A stretch of 64,000 bases of DNA from Streptomyces sp. DG2A-72 (GTDB lineage Bacteria; Actinomycetota; Actinomycetes; Streptomycetales; Streptomycetaceae). Positions within the stretch are counted from its first letter, which is position 1. The number at the start of each line of letters is the position of its first letter. The notes under the pieces were generated by a model. That model was not told the origin of the DNA. It was given only the letters and a program-made list of their open reading frames with translations, and ran no database searches. Positions 44,747 to 53,306 of this stretch are shown here, piece after piece. The stretch covers positions 124,001 to 188,000 of the forward strand of contig NZ_JASTLC010000003.1 in NCBI RefSeq assembly GCF_030499575.1, read 5' to 3'. The position numbers and the translations under genes are program-made.

Positions 44747-45814
44747 TCAGTCCAATTCGCCCGGTGCGTCGACGCTCCAGCGGCCCAGCGCCATCTCGGC
44801 GGTGATACCGGGACCGAAACCCGCGATCAGACCGGTGGCGTCGGGGCCCGGGGTGTCCTCTTCGAACAGCCTGCGTGCCGCGTCGAATACGACCGCGCTG
44901 GCGATGTTGCCGTATTCGGTCAGGGTCGACCAGCTGTGACGGAACACCTTGCGGTCGACCTCGAGGAACTTGGCGAGGTCGTCCAGGATCCGCGGACCGC
45001 CGGCGTGGACGATGTAGAAGTCGAGGTTGCCGGCGTCCCAGCTGTGGTCCTTGGCGAACTCCCGCAGCACCGGGGCCAGCGGCTCCATCGTCCCGGGCAC
45101 CCGGCGGTCCAGCTGGAAGTGGAAGCCGGTGTCGCGCACCGAGTAGGAGATCCAGTCCTCGGTGTTGGGAATGAGGTAGGAGGCGTTGCGCTCCAGCTCG
45201 ATGCCGACGCCGCCATTGCCGCGCACCACCGCGGCCGCGACCGCGTCGCCGAACAGCCCGTCGGACAGCAGCGAACCGATGTCGTCGGCGTCGGGCTGAT
45301 AGCACAGCGAGCACAGCTCGCACGAGACGATCAGGACGTTGCTTCCCGGGTGGGCCACGCAGAAGTCGTGGGCGCGGTTGACCGCCGCGCCGCCTGCCGC
45401 GCACCCCAGCTGGGCGATGGGTATCTGCCGGGTGTCGGAGCGGAATCCCATCCTGTTGATCAGCCATGCGGTCAGCGACGGCATCAGGAACCCGGTGCAC
45501 GACACATAGATGATGGCGTCGATGTCACGAGCCGCCACATCGGCGTTCTGAAGGGCCTGTTCGATGACCGGGGGGCACCACTTCTTGGACTCGGCCTCGT
45601 AGATGCGGTTGCGTTCCGTCAGCCCCGGGTGGCGCAGTGTCTGCTCAATGGGCTGCACGATATGCCGCTTCAGCACCCCGGTGTTCCGGATCAGCCGGAG
45701 CGCCAGAGGAAGCTGCGGCTTTCCTGCATGAGCTTGCTGGGCGAACTCCAGAGTCTCTTCCATCGTGATGACGTGTTCCGGCGCGCTCACCGCGGGCTTG
45801 CATAGCCTTGGCAT
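44747..45814 (-). CDS. rppA: type III PKS, 1,3,6,8-tetrahydroxynaphthalene synthase
   Basis: This 355-residue RppA-type chalcone-synthase-fold enzyme has the catalytic triad at the canonical positions: Cys138 in AQLGCAAGG, His270 in YIVHAGGPR, Asn303 in TEYGNIASA. The extra Cys106 (VSCTGF) typical of THN synthases is also present. It condenses five malonyl-CoA to THN, the naphthoquinone core of the cluster. It is the first gene of the operon driven by promoter module copy 2. Confidence 0.96.
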   Translation of the reverse strand: MPRLCKPAVSAPEHVITMEETLEFAQQAHAGKPQLPLALRLIRNTGVLKRHIVQPIEQTLRHPGLTERNRIYEAESKKWCPPVIEQALQNADVAARDIDAIIYVSCTGFLMPSLTAWLINRMGFRSDTRQIPIAQLGCAAGGAAVNRAHDFCVAHPGSNVLIVSCELCSLCYQPDADDIGSLLSDGLFGDAVAAAVVRGNGGVGIELERNASYLIPNTEDWISYSVRDTGFHFQLDRRVPGTMEPLAPVLREFAKDHSWDAGNLDFYIVHAGGPRILDDLAKFLEVDRKVFRHSWSTLTEYGNIASAVVFDAARRLFEEDTPGPDATGLIAGFGPGITAEMALGRWSVDAPGELD

Positions 45815-46079
45815 ATCTGGGGTCTCATTTCTCGAGAGTCTGCCTTCTGTGCGTGAAGAATCCGCGCACAGCTTCCGAAGCGGTTCCCGTCAGGTCGTTA
45901 CGGCAAAGGCGGGGTGCGGGCGGCCGCGAGCAGGCCGCACCGCACAGAACTTGCCGGCCGCCGCGATCACTTGGACAACAGGCGCGGCACAGGGCATGCC
46001 GGATCAGCGCCGGCGGCGCTTGCGCACGCAGGCAAGCCGGACAGCGCAAAGCGCCACGGCGCGTGGGGATTTGATGCGA

Positions 46080-46249
46080 GAGGGAACCTGTGCCGCCACC
46101 TGGCACACACGCGGTCTCACCAGTACAGAACGGTGGCTACGATGCTCAATCCACTGCCCCAGAACAGTTTTTGGGCAGGGAGGGCGTGCTGGAATAGTGA
46201 CACGGGCGCACTCTCCGCGCCAAGACCGCCCCAAAGTGACGTGGGTCAC
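46080..46249 (-). promoter_or_regulatory. cluster promoter module, copy 2 (toward the THN synthase operon)
   Basis: Leftward reading: box GTGACCCACGTCAC (46236-46249), 12-bp gap, TTGGCG (46218-46223), 18-bp spacer, CACTAT (46194-46199), then CCCTGCCCAAAAACTG...GGGGCAGTGGATTGAG. The leader stays similar to copy 1 for about 70 more bases, including TAGCC, CTGTAC and a GTGCC/GGCAC hairpin. The rest of 45815-46372 holds no gene; an MFS gene starts rightward at 46373. Confidence 0.75.
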
Positions 46250-46372
46250 GCCGAGTTGGGTTCAAGTGGCGCACAAGTCGATTTCCCCTGCGCCACCGGT
46301 GCCCTGCCGATTCTGTAGCGCCCTGTTGAGAGCATCGGCCCTATCCATGCAACGACTGGACGCGGAGGGCGC

Positions 46373-47688
46373 ATGTCCCAGCAAGCCGAGGAAGCCACCG
46401 CCGGAGGCAGGCGATTTCCCGGGGTGCCATCCCCGGCGAAGGGAGGCGATACGGCCGACGGGGACCGGTCTCTGCGCCGGACCGGTCTCCTCGTCACGTT
46501 CATCCTCGGTGCCCTCGCCGCCGTGCCGCCGATGTCGATGGACATGTACCTCCCGGCCCTCCCGGAGGTCACCCGCACGCTGGGCTCGACCGCCACGACC
46601 GTCCAGCTGACCCTCACCGCGTGCCTCACCGGCATGGCGCTCGGGCAGCTCGTGGTCGGCCCGATGAGCGACCGGTGGGGACGGCGCAGGCCTTTGCTGG
46701 CCGGGCTGCTCGTCTATATCGTCGCCGCCACGATGTGCGCCTTCGCGCCCACCGCCGAGGTGCTCATCGGCTTCAGGCTGCTGCAGGGGCTGGCGGGCGC
46801 GGCCGGGATCGTCATCGCCCGGGCCGTCGTACGCGACCTCTACGACGGCCTGGCCATGGCCCGGTTCTTCTCCACGCTGCTGCTGATATCCAGCATCGCT
46901 CCGATCGTCGCGCCCATCATCGGCGGACAGGTACTGCACGTCACCAACTGGCGCGGCATCTTCCTCGTCCTCGCCGTGATCGGCATCGCGCTCACCCTGC
47001 TCGTCTGGCGCCGGCTGCCGGAGACCCTCCCCCGGAGAGGCGGCACAGCGGTGGGGTGCGCGCGGCCCTGTGGATCATGCAGGGGCTGTGCGCCGACCGG
47101 ATCTTCACCGGGTACCTGCTGACGAACGGCTTCGCCTACGGAGCGCTGTTCTCCTACATCGCCGCCTCGCCGTTCGTGATCCAGGACATCTACGGGGCGT
47201 CCCCGCAGACCTTCTCACTGCTCTTCGGCCTCAATTCGTTCGGTCTGATGATCGTCGGCCAGATCAACGGCAAGATCCTCGTCGGCCGAGTCCGCCTGGA
47301 CAAGACTCTCGGGTTCGGACTGGCGGTGCTCGCCCTCGCCGGGGGGGCGCTGCTGCTGGTGACGCAGGGCGCCTTCGGCGAAGCGGGTACGGTTGCGATC
47401 GCCGCCTGCCTCTTCGTCATGATCTCCTCGCTGGGCCTGATCCTGCCCAACACCAACGCGCTCGCGCTGATGCGCACCCCGCACGCCGCGGGTTCCGCCT
47501 CCGCTCTGGTCGGCACGTCGTGCTTCTTCATGGGAGCGATCGCCTCGTCGCTCGTCGGGATCGCGGGGAAGCAGACGGCGGTGCCGATGGCCGCGGTCCA
47601 GCTGGGCAGCGCGGTGGCCGCGATCGTCTGCTTCCTGGGCGTGTGCCGTCCCTGGCAGAACCCGATGGCGCAGAAGGCGGAGCACTGA
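46373..47688 (+). pseudogene. Bcr/CflA-type MFS exporter, frameshifted
   Basis: Twelve-helix Bcr/CflA drug exporter in two frames. Codons from ATG 46373 encode SMDMYLPALPEVTRTLGST, VGPMSDRWGRRRPLLAGLLV (motif A) and on to WRRLPETLP. After the C-run 47029-47033 the protein must shift by one base to continue as PERRHSGGVRAALWIMQGLC and the last six helices, ending at 47688. One missing C restores a ~438-residue protein, so either a true inactivating deletion or a base-calling error is possible. Confidence 0.75.
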
Positions 47689-48475
47689 GCGCGCCACGGC
47701 CGCGCCCCCGGTCCACCGGACGCTCCCGGCTCGAGAACCCGGGGCAACCGCCGCTGCGGGTGTGCGACGTACACCGCCTGCCGGAGCACGGGTGCGCCGG
47801 CCGCCCGGTTCCTGTGTGACCCGATCCTTGCGGCTCGCCCGGTCCACGGCGGGCATCGGAGGGATCGCCGAGGTGGCAGCCGTGTGCAGTCGGGGCTCTC
47901 GTGCCAGCACGGTGCCGGGTCGACCGGCCGGAAGAGGCCCTCACCCTCACCCACCGGGCGACTGCCCGTCGCGGTGGCGGGCCACGGGCCGTTGACCGGG
48001 CCCCGCGTCGCCGCAACTGACCGCACGGGCGCGGATGCTGCCCCACTCTCGGCTTCGCTCGAGCGGGCGGTGCCCCCATCGGTCCGCGTGATCAACGAAT
48101 CCGCAGGACCGGCACGCGAACCAGGCCTGCGAGACCCGGTTCGTTCCTGCCGATGCGCCCGCACCCGGCGCAGGGGCGCCGGCAGCAGCGTAGGGCACCA
48201 CCAGCTTCACACCCGCGACGCTGCCCGGGCCCTGCGGGCCCGCGCATTGGAGCGGAAGCTTCCCCGGTTCCGCGATCCATCTGCCGGGCGCTGCGCACCG
48301 GACGCCGCTGCGGTGCTGCGCGCCGCTCCCCTCCGGATGTGATTCCTGCCTGGTGTGAACGCCCGGGGTTCCTCGCAAGAATCACGCTGAAGCAGTTCGA
48401 AGGGGCCGTGGCCTGGCCCCGCTCCCCGGCGCCCGGCACGCGCCCTCGTGCCTCTGCCGTGCCGCACGCGGTGCG
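47689..48475. other. intergenic stretch, no supported gene
   Basis: These 787 bp between the exporter and the DUF3099 gene have only frames of biased composition on both strands. I see no recognisable motif, hairpin of note or promoter. Confidence 0.4.
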
Positions 48476-48844
48476 TCAAGTGCCGGATGAGCCCGCCGTG
48501 TTGCGTTCCGGGGGCAGGATCAGGGTGGGTTCGAGGACGACGCGGGTGTGGGGCTCGTCGTCGGCCGGTGTCAGCGCGGGCCGGACGCCGCGCTGCTGGC
48601 GCCACCCGGCCTGGGCGGCCACCACGGCGACGTAGGGGATGACGACCCCGGCGACGAGGGCGCAGACGGCGACGGCGGGCCAGCGGTTCCAGGTGAGGGC
48701 CATCAGGACCACGCAGGCGGTGCGCACCAGCATGGCCACGATGTAGCGGCGCTGGCGGACGCGCAGATCCTGGGTCAGGCCGGTGCGTGCCCGGGTGATG
48801 GACTCGGCCGGGGGTCCGTTGCGGTGCCATGGGGTTCGGCTCAT
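48476..48844 (-). CDS. DUF3099 family membrane protein
   Basis: This 122-residue protein has the DUF3099 start ESITRARTGLTQDLRVRQRR with YIVAMLVRTACVVL, and two helices (about 38-55 and 60-78). The family is widespread in actinobacteria and its role is unknown. It follows the lone qcrB on the same strand about 190 bp downstream and is probably not part of the biosynthetic pathway. Confidence 0.8.
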   Translation of the reverse strand: MSRTPWHRNGPPAESITRARTGLTQDLRVRQRRYIVAMLVRTACVVLMALTWNRWPAVAVCALVAGVVIPYVAVVAAQAGWRQQRGVRPALTPADDEPHTRVVLEPTLILPPERNTAGSSGT

Positions 48845-49035
48845 CGGGTCTCCGTGGATCCTCCGGCGTGAGCGCCGGAAAGCCGGAAAGGGAGTCGGGC
48901 CCCCGGCCGAGCCGGACGGGAATCCCGCGCCGTGCGTAAGAGCAACCGGCGGCGAAACGACGCGGCGCGGGTGACCGTCCCCTGATCACCCGCGCCGCCG
49001 TATCCGGCCCGGTCCCCTGGCGTCGTACTGCCGGG

Positions 49036-50793
49036 TCAGTGCGGTTCCTGGTCCGGCTCCCGCTCCTCGACGGCGGCCCGCCTGCCGGTGTCCAGGTGCC
49101 CGCCTGCCGACGGGCCGTGTCCGTTGGACAAGGCGTGTCCGTTGGACGAGGCGTGTCCGTCCGGCGAGTGAGCGAGGTGTTCCAGGGCGTGCTGCATCTC
49201 CTGCGGTGTCGGCTGCGGGATCTGGTTGCCGTACAACCAGCGGCTGAGCCGGTGGCGCAGCATCTCCTTGCGGGTCTGCGGGTTGGCCACGCCGTCGTGC
49301 TCCGGTGCGGGGGCCGGCGCCACCTCGCGCACCTCCTTGGACAGCAGGGTGTAGGCCTGCGGGCGGTCGAGGGGCGCGTGGACCTCGACGAACTCGCCGT
49401 GCGGCAGCCTGATGATCTTTCCGGTCTCGCGGCCGTGCAGGAGCTTGTCGCGGTCGCGCCGTTGCAGGCCGAGGCAGATCCGCCGAGTGAGGACGTACGT
49501 CAGTGCCGGGACGACGAACACTCCGATCCGTACCGACCAGGTGATCGCGTTCAGGGACAGATGGAAGCGTTCGGCCAGGACGTCGTTGGCACCGCCGAAG
49601 AACAGCACCAGGTAGAAGGCCACGAAGGCGCAGCCGAACGCGGTGCGTGTGGGGTGGTCGCGGGGGCGGTCCAGGAGGTGGTGTTCGCGTCTGTCGCCGG
49701 TGACCCACGCTTCCAGAAACGGCCAGAAGGCGATCACCGCCATCATGACGGTGGGCAGGATGACGGCCGGCAGCAGGACGCCCATGCTGACGGTGTAGCC
49801 GCCCGGGATGACGAACTCCCAGGCGGGCATGGCCCGCAGGGCGCCCTCGAGGAAGCCCATGTACCAGTCGGGCTGGGAGCCCTGGGAGATCTGGTCGGCG
49901 CGGTAGGGGCCGTATTTCCACACGGGGTTGATCTGCGCGATGCCGGCCATCAGCGCGAGCACGCCGAACACGAGGAAGAAGAACCCGCCGGCCTTGCCCG
50001 CGTACACCGGCATCAGGGGCTGGCCGACGACGTTCTTCTCGGTGCGGCCGGGTCCCCGGAACTGGGTGTGCTTGTGGTAGAAGACGTAGATCAGGTGGAC
50101 GGTGACCAGGGCAACGACGATGCCCGGGATCAGCAGGATGTGGAAGCTGTAGAACCGGGGAATGATGTCGTGTCCCGGATATTCGCCGCCGAACAGGAAC
50201 AGCGTCAGATAGGTCCCGACCACCGGGATGGCGAGCGTGACGCCTTCGGCGATGCGCAGACCGGTGCCGGAGAGCAGGTCGTCGGGGAGTGAGTACCCGA
50301 CGAAACCCTCCAGGGTGACCAGCACGAGCAGCGAGAAGCCGATCAGCCAGTTGACCTCGCGCGGCTTGCGGAACGATCCGGTGAGGAAGTGCCGCAGCGT
50401 GTGGATGCACAGCGCACCGATCATGACCAGCGCCGACCAGTGGTGCAACTGGCGGATGAACAGGCCGCCGCGCACGTCGAAGCTGATGCGCAGGGTGGAG
50501 GCGTAGGCCTGGGACATCGGGATGCCGTGCAGCGGTTCGTGTGATCCGTGGTAGACGGTCTCGGTCATGCTCGGGTCGAAGAACATGGTGAGCCAGGTAC
50601 CGGTGAGGATCAGGACGACGAAGCTGTAGAGCGCTATCTCCCCGAACATGAACGACCAGTGGTCGGGAAAGACCTTGCGGATCAGGAACCGGAAGTTGTA
50701 GATCCCGAGCCGCGAGTCCGTCCAGTCGGCGATGCGCTCGCCTGCCGGCGGTGTGGTGCGCCCCGTGTGCGGCGCCCTTTCGGTCGTGCTCAT
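49036..50793 (-). CDS. qcrB: cytochrome b subunit (QcrB) of a cytochrome bc complex, lone copy
   Basis: This 585-residue actinobacterial QcrB has membrane helices and paired haem ligands in FIRQLHHWSALVMIGALCIH and SFHILLIPGIVVALVTVH, plus the Qo-site motif PDWYMGFLEG. A long C-terminal extension (from ~480) ends in Asn-Gly-His repeats (SSNGHALSNGHGPSAGGH). No qcrA, qcrC or ctaE is adjacent, unlike the housekeeping locus. Because naphthoquinones can block quinone sites, a second cytochrome b in the cluster may be a resistant target copy. GGGAGGG precedes ATG 50793. Confidence 0.92.
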   Translation of the reverse strand: MSTTERAPHTGRTTPPAGERIADWTDSRLGIYNFRFLIRKVFPDHWSFMFGEIALYSFVVLILTGTWLTMFFDPSMTETVYHGSHEPLHGIPMSQAYASTLRISFDVRGGLFIRQLHHWSALVMIGALCIHTLRHFLTGSFRKPREVNWLIGFSLLVLVTLEGFVGYSLPDDLLSGTGLRIAEGVTLAIPVVGTYLTLFLFGGEYPGHDIIPRFYSFHILLIPGIVVALVTVHLIYVFYHKHTQFRGPGRTEKNVVGQPLMPVYAGKAGGFFFLVFGVLALMAGIAQINPVWKYGPYRADQISQGSQPDWYMGFLEGALRAMPAWEFVIPGGYTVSMGVLLPAVILPTVMMAVIAFWPFLEAWVTGDRREHHLLDRPRDHPTRTAFGCAFVAFYLVLFFGGANDVLAERFHLSLNAITWSVRIGVFVVPALTYVLTRRICLGLQRRDRDKLLHGRETGKIIRLPHGEFVEVHAPLDRPQAYTLLSKEVREVAPAPAPEHDGVANPQTRKEMLRHRLSRWLYGNQIPQPTPQEMQHALEHLAHSPDGHASSNGHALSNGHGPSAGGHLDTGRRAAVEEREPDQEPH

Positions 50794-50946
50794 ACCCGCG
50801 CGCCCTCCCCCCGCCGCTCGGCCGTCACAGGCACACCCCGTCCGGCCGGAACGGTCGGTGGTGGGGGCGGCCTGCGCGGCGTCAGCGGGCCCGTGCCCTG
50901 GAGCGGGTGAAACGCTATCCACGGGTGACCGGGCCGAACAACCGCG

Positions 50947-51088
50947 CTCAAGTCATACTCAAGTGGCAACTCAAGTGCTTCTTGAGCGGGTTGTGGGACG
51001 TGCGGGTTCCCGCCGGCCCTGTGGGCGTGCAACGGGCCCGGATTTGCCGCCTGCTGGGTGGTCGGCGATCGCCGGCGGCCGCTCAAGT
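50947..51088. promoter_or_regulatory. CTCAAGT direct repeats upstream of qcrB (SARP-box-like)
   Basis: CTCAAGT occurs at 50947-50953, 50958-50964 and 50970-50976 (spacing 11 and 12), with an inverted CTTGAG at 50981-50986 and another CTCAAGT at 51082-51088. Heptamer direct repeats about one helix turn apart are how SARP activators bind. No SARP gene is in the window. The interval 50794-51186 has no gene. Confidence 0.5.
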
Positions 51089-51186
51089 GAGCTTGTCTGC
51101 CGGGTAGTTGCTTCACTTCTGCTGCCATGCGCCGAGCGTATGGCGGTGCCTTTGCGGCCCGCGACGGCGTCGACGCGCCAGACGGC

Positions 51187-52728
51187 TCAAAAGCGGCGTA
51201 CGCGCGGCGTGCTCGCGGTCGCTGCCGGCCGCCGCCCGGTGCCGGGGGCGGGCGTGGCCGGGGTGGCGGGACGGCGTGGGCGTGCTTCGGGGCCGTGGGT
51301 GACGCTGGGCGGCGTCGCGGGCGGCGTCGCGCGCCCGGGGCGCAGCGCCGCCCGCAGCGCCCGCGGCCGCAGGGCGGCGGGCGGGGCGAGGGTCTGGTGC
51401 AGGTGGAGCAGCAGGGCCGCCGCGTCCTGGTCGGTGGTCGCGGCGGCGGCGAGCCGGGACGCGTAGCGCCTGCCGAGCCGGGCGCGCAGCCCGGCTCGCG
51501 GGTCCTGGCCGGTGCCCGCCGGGCGCAGGGTGCGGGTGCTCGACTGCCAGGCGGGGGCCAGGCGGTGGGCCAGGGCCCGGCGCAGGCGGTGGCTGATGCC
51601 GACCGCGGTGCCGTGCGCGGCGAGCAGGTGGTCGAGGACGAGAGCGCCCTGCACAGCGAGGGTCATGCCGTGGCCGTGGGCCGGGTCGAGGGTGGCGAGG
51701 GCGTCGCCGACCACAAGGAACTGGTCGGGCCAGCGGCGCAGCTTCTCGTAGTGGCGCCAGCGCTGCTCGGTGCGGCAGCCGTAGACAGGGCCGAGCGGGG
51801 TGGCCGTCTCGATGAGGTCGCGCAGCAGCGGGTGGCGCAGGGCGCCGGCGGCGCGCACCAGTGCCGCGTGGTCGGCGGGCGGCGGTGTGCCGTCGCCGGT
51901 GCTCAGCGACACCGACCAGCGGCCGCCTTCGACGGGGTGGAGCATGCCCTGGCGCGGATCGCCGGGCGCGGCCATGAGCAGCAGGCTCGTGAAGTCGGCG
52001 ACATGGCCGACGGGCGGCGCGAACAGGGTGGTGGCGTACGCGGTCCTGGCGCCGGCCACGGATTCGGCGGGCGGGTCGTAGCCGAGCTCGGCGAGCCAGT
52101 GCGGGGCGCGGGAGCCCCGTCCGGAGGCGTCCACCACGAACTCGGCCGGCAGCAGGCGCCGGGGCGTCCAGCCGCCGGGTGCCGTGCGGTCCCGGCCGCG
52201 TGCCCAGACGCCGGTGACGGTGTCCTGGCGGCCGGGCTGCAGGGCGACGACCTCGTGCTGCGGCAGGAAGGCCACCTTGGGGTCGGCGCGCAGCCTCTCC
52301 CGTATCGCCGCGTCGATGAGGTCGCGGCCGGCGCTGTACATCGACAGGCCCGCATCGAAGCGGGGCAGCCAGCCGGCCGGGCCGAGCAGCAGCATGTCCT
52401 TCGGGATGCGGACGTGGACGGCTCCGGCGCGGGTGAGGTCCCGGCGGATGCCGGGGAACAGTTCCTCCAGGCCCTGGTGGGCGGCGGTCATGAGGCCGTG
52501 GGTGTGCCGTGCCTGAGGTACGCCGCGGCGTCGGCCGGGTCCGCGGGGCAGCCAGTCGCGCTCGATCACGGTGACCCGGTCCATGAAGTTGGCCAGGGCC
52601 CGCGCCGCGGTGAGCCCGGCGAGGCTCGAGCCGATCACCACGGCGTGGCCGTGGCCGCCGCCCCCGTCGACCACACGTGCGTCCAGATTCAACTCGGCCG
52701 CCTCCCCTGTGTGTTGTGGTTGCATCAT
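51187..52728 (-). CDS. FAD-dependent monooxygenase (UbiH/PHBH-like)
   Basis: This 513-residue flavoprotein has an N-terminal FAD fold HAVVIGSSLAGLTAARAL, an Arg-rich PRGPGRRRGVPQARHTHGL typical of aromatic or halogenase-like monooxygenases, the mid segment EFVVDASGRGSRAPHWL and the FAD GD motif FLVVGDALATLDPAHGHGM. Its Ala/Pro/Arg-rich C-terminal ~90 residues are low in structure. It could hydroxylate or epoxidise the prenylated naphthoquinone. ATG 52728 (or 52725) lacks a good ribosome site. Confidence 0.85.
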   Translation of the reverse strand: MMQPQHTGEAAELNLDARVVDGGGGHGHAVVIGSSLAGLTAARALANFMDRVTVIERDWLPRGPGRRRGVPQARHTHGLMTAAHQGLEELFPGIRRDLTRAGAVHVRIPKDMLLLGPAGWLPRFDAGLSMYSAGRDLIDAAIRERLRADPKVAFLPQHEVVALQPGRQDTVTGVWARGRDRTAPGGWTPRRLLPAEFVVDASGRGSRAPHWLAELGYDPPAESVAGARTAYATTLFAPPVGHVADFTSLLLMAAPGDPRQGMLHPVEGGRWSVSLSTGDGTPPPADHAALVRAAGALRHPLLRDLIETATPLGPVYGCRTEQRWRHYEKLRRWPDQFLVVGDALATLDPAHGHGMTLAVQGALVLDHLLAAHGTAVGISHRLRRALAHRLAPAWQSSTRTLRPAGTGQDPRAGLRARLGRRYASRLAAAATTDQDAAALLLHLHQTLAPPAALRPRALRAALRPGRATPPATPPSVTHGPEARPRRPATPATPAPGTGRRPAATASTPRVRRF

Positions 52729-52930
52729 GCGGCGCGTGGCCGCCCGCGCGGCCGGCTTCGGCGCTGCCTCGAGCGGCCTTCGAGGCAGCCGCGAGGAGGA
52801 CTCGAGCGCGGGGGCCGGGCGGGCGGGCGGCCGGCAGCGGCCGGACCAGCGCGGACGGGCCCGCGGATGCCCGGTGCGTGCCGCGGGTCCGGCACGCACC
52901 GGGCCGGCCGGTGCCGACGACGCCGGCCGC

Positions 52931-52975
52931 CATGGCACCGGCCGCCGTGGCACCGGCCGCCGTGGCACCGGCCGC
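52931..52975. repeat. 15-bp tandem repeat, three units
   Basis: Three consecutive copies of C(A/G)TGGCACCGGCCGC occur in the gap between the monooxygenase start and the lyase stop. No coding role is evident. Confidence 0.8.
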
Positions 52976-53100
52976 CGCGGTCGGCGCGCCACGGCCCGCG
53001 CCTGGGCGCACGAGCCCGCAGGTGCCCGCCCGTGGAGAGCGAGACGACGCGCACCGCGGCGGCGGCCGGTTCCCACGGCGCCGAACGTCCTGCGCGCCGG

Positions 53101-53306
53101 CCGCCGCGGTCAGGACGCCGCAGGGCCAGCCCTGCCCGGTGCACCCAGCGCCCCGTCCACCAGCGCGCCGGCCGCACCCGTATAACCAGCCGGATCAAGC
53201 AAGCCGCCGCGGTCAGGACCCCGCAGGGCCAGCCCTGCCCGGTGCACCCAGCGCCCGGTCCACCAGCGCGCCGGCCGCACCCGTGTAACCGGCCGGGTCG
53301 AGCAGG
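53101..53306. repeat. 103-bp tandem duplication of the lyase gene 3' end
   Basis: Sequence 53101-53203 is repeated at 53204-53306 with few changes. The right copy contains the last codons and stop of the lyase gene (AGYTGAAGALVDRALG); the left copy is a detached echo beyond the stop. The period of 103 is not a multiple of three. Confidence 0.85.
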
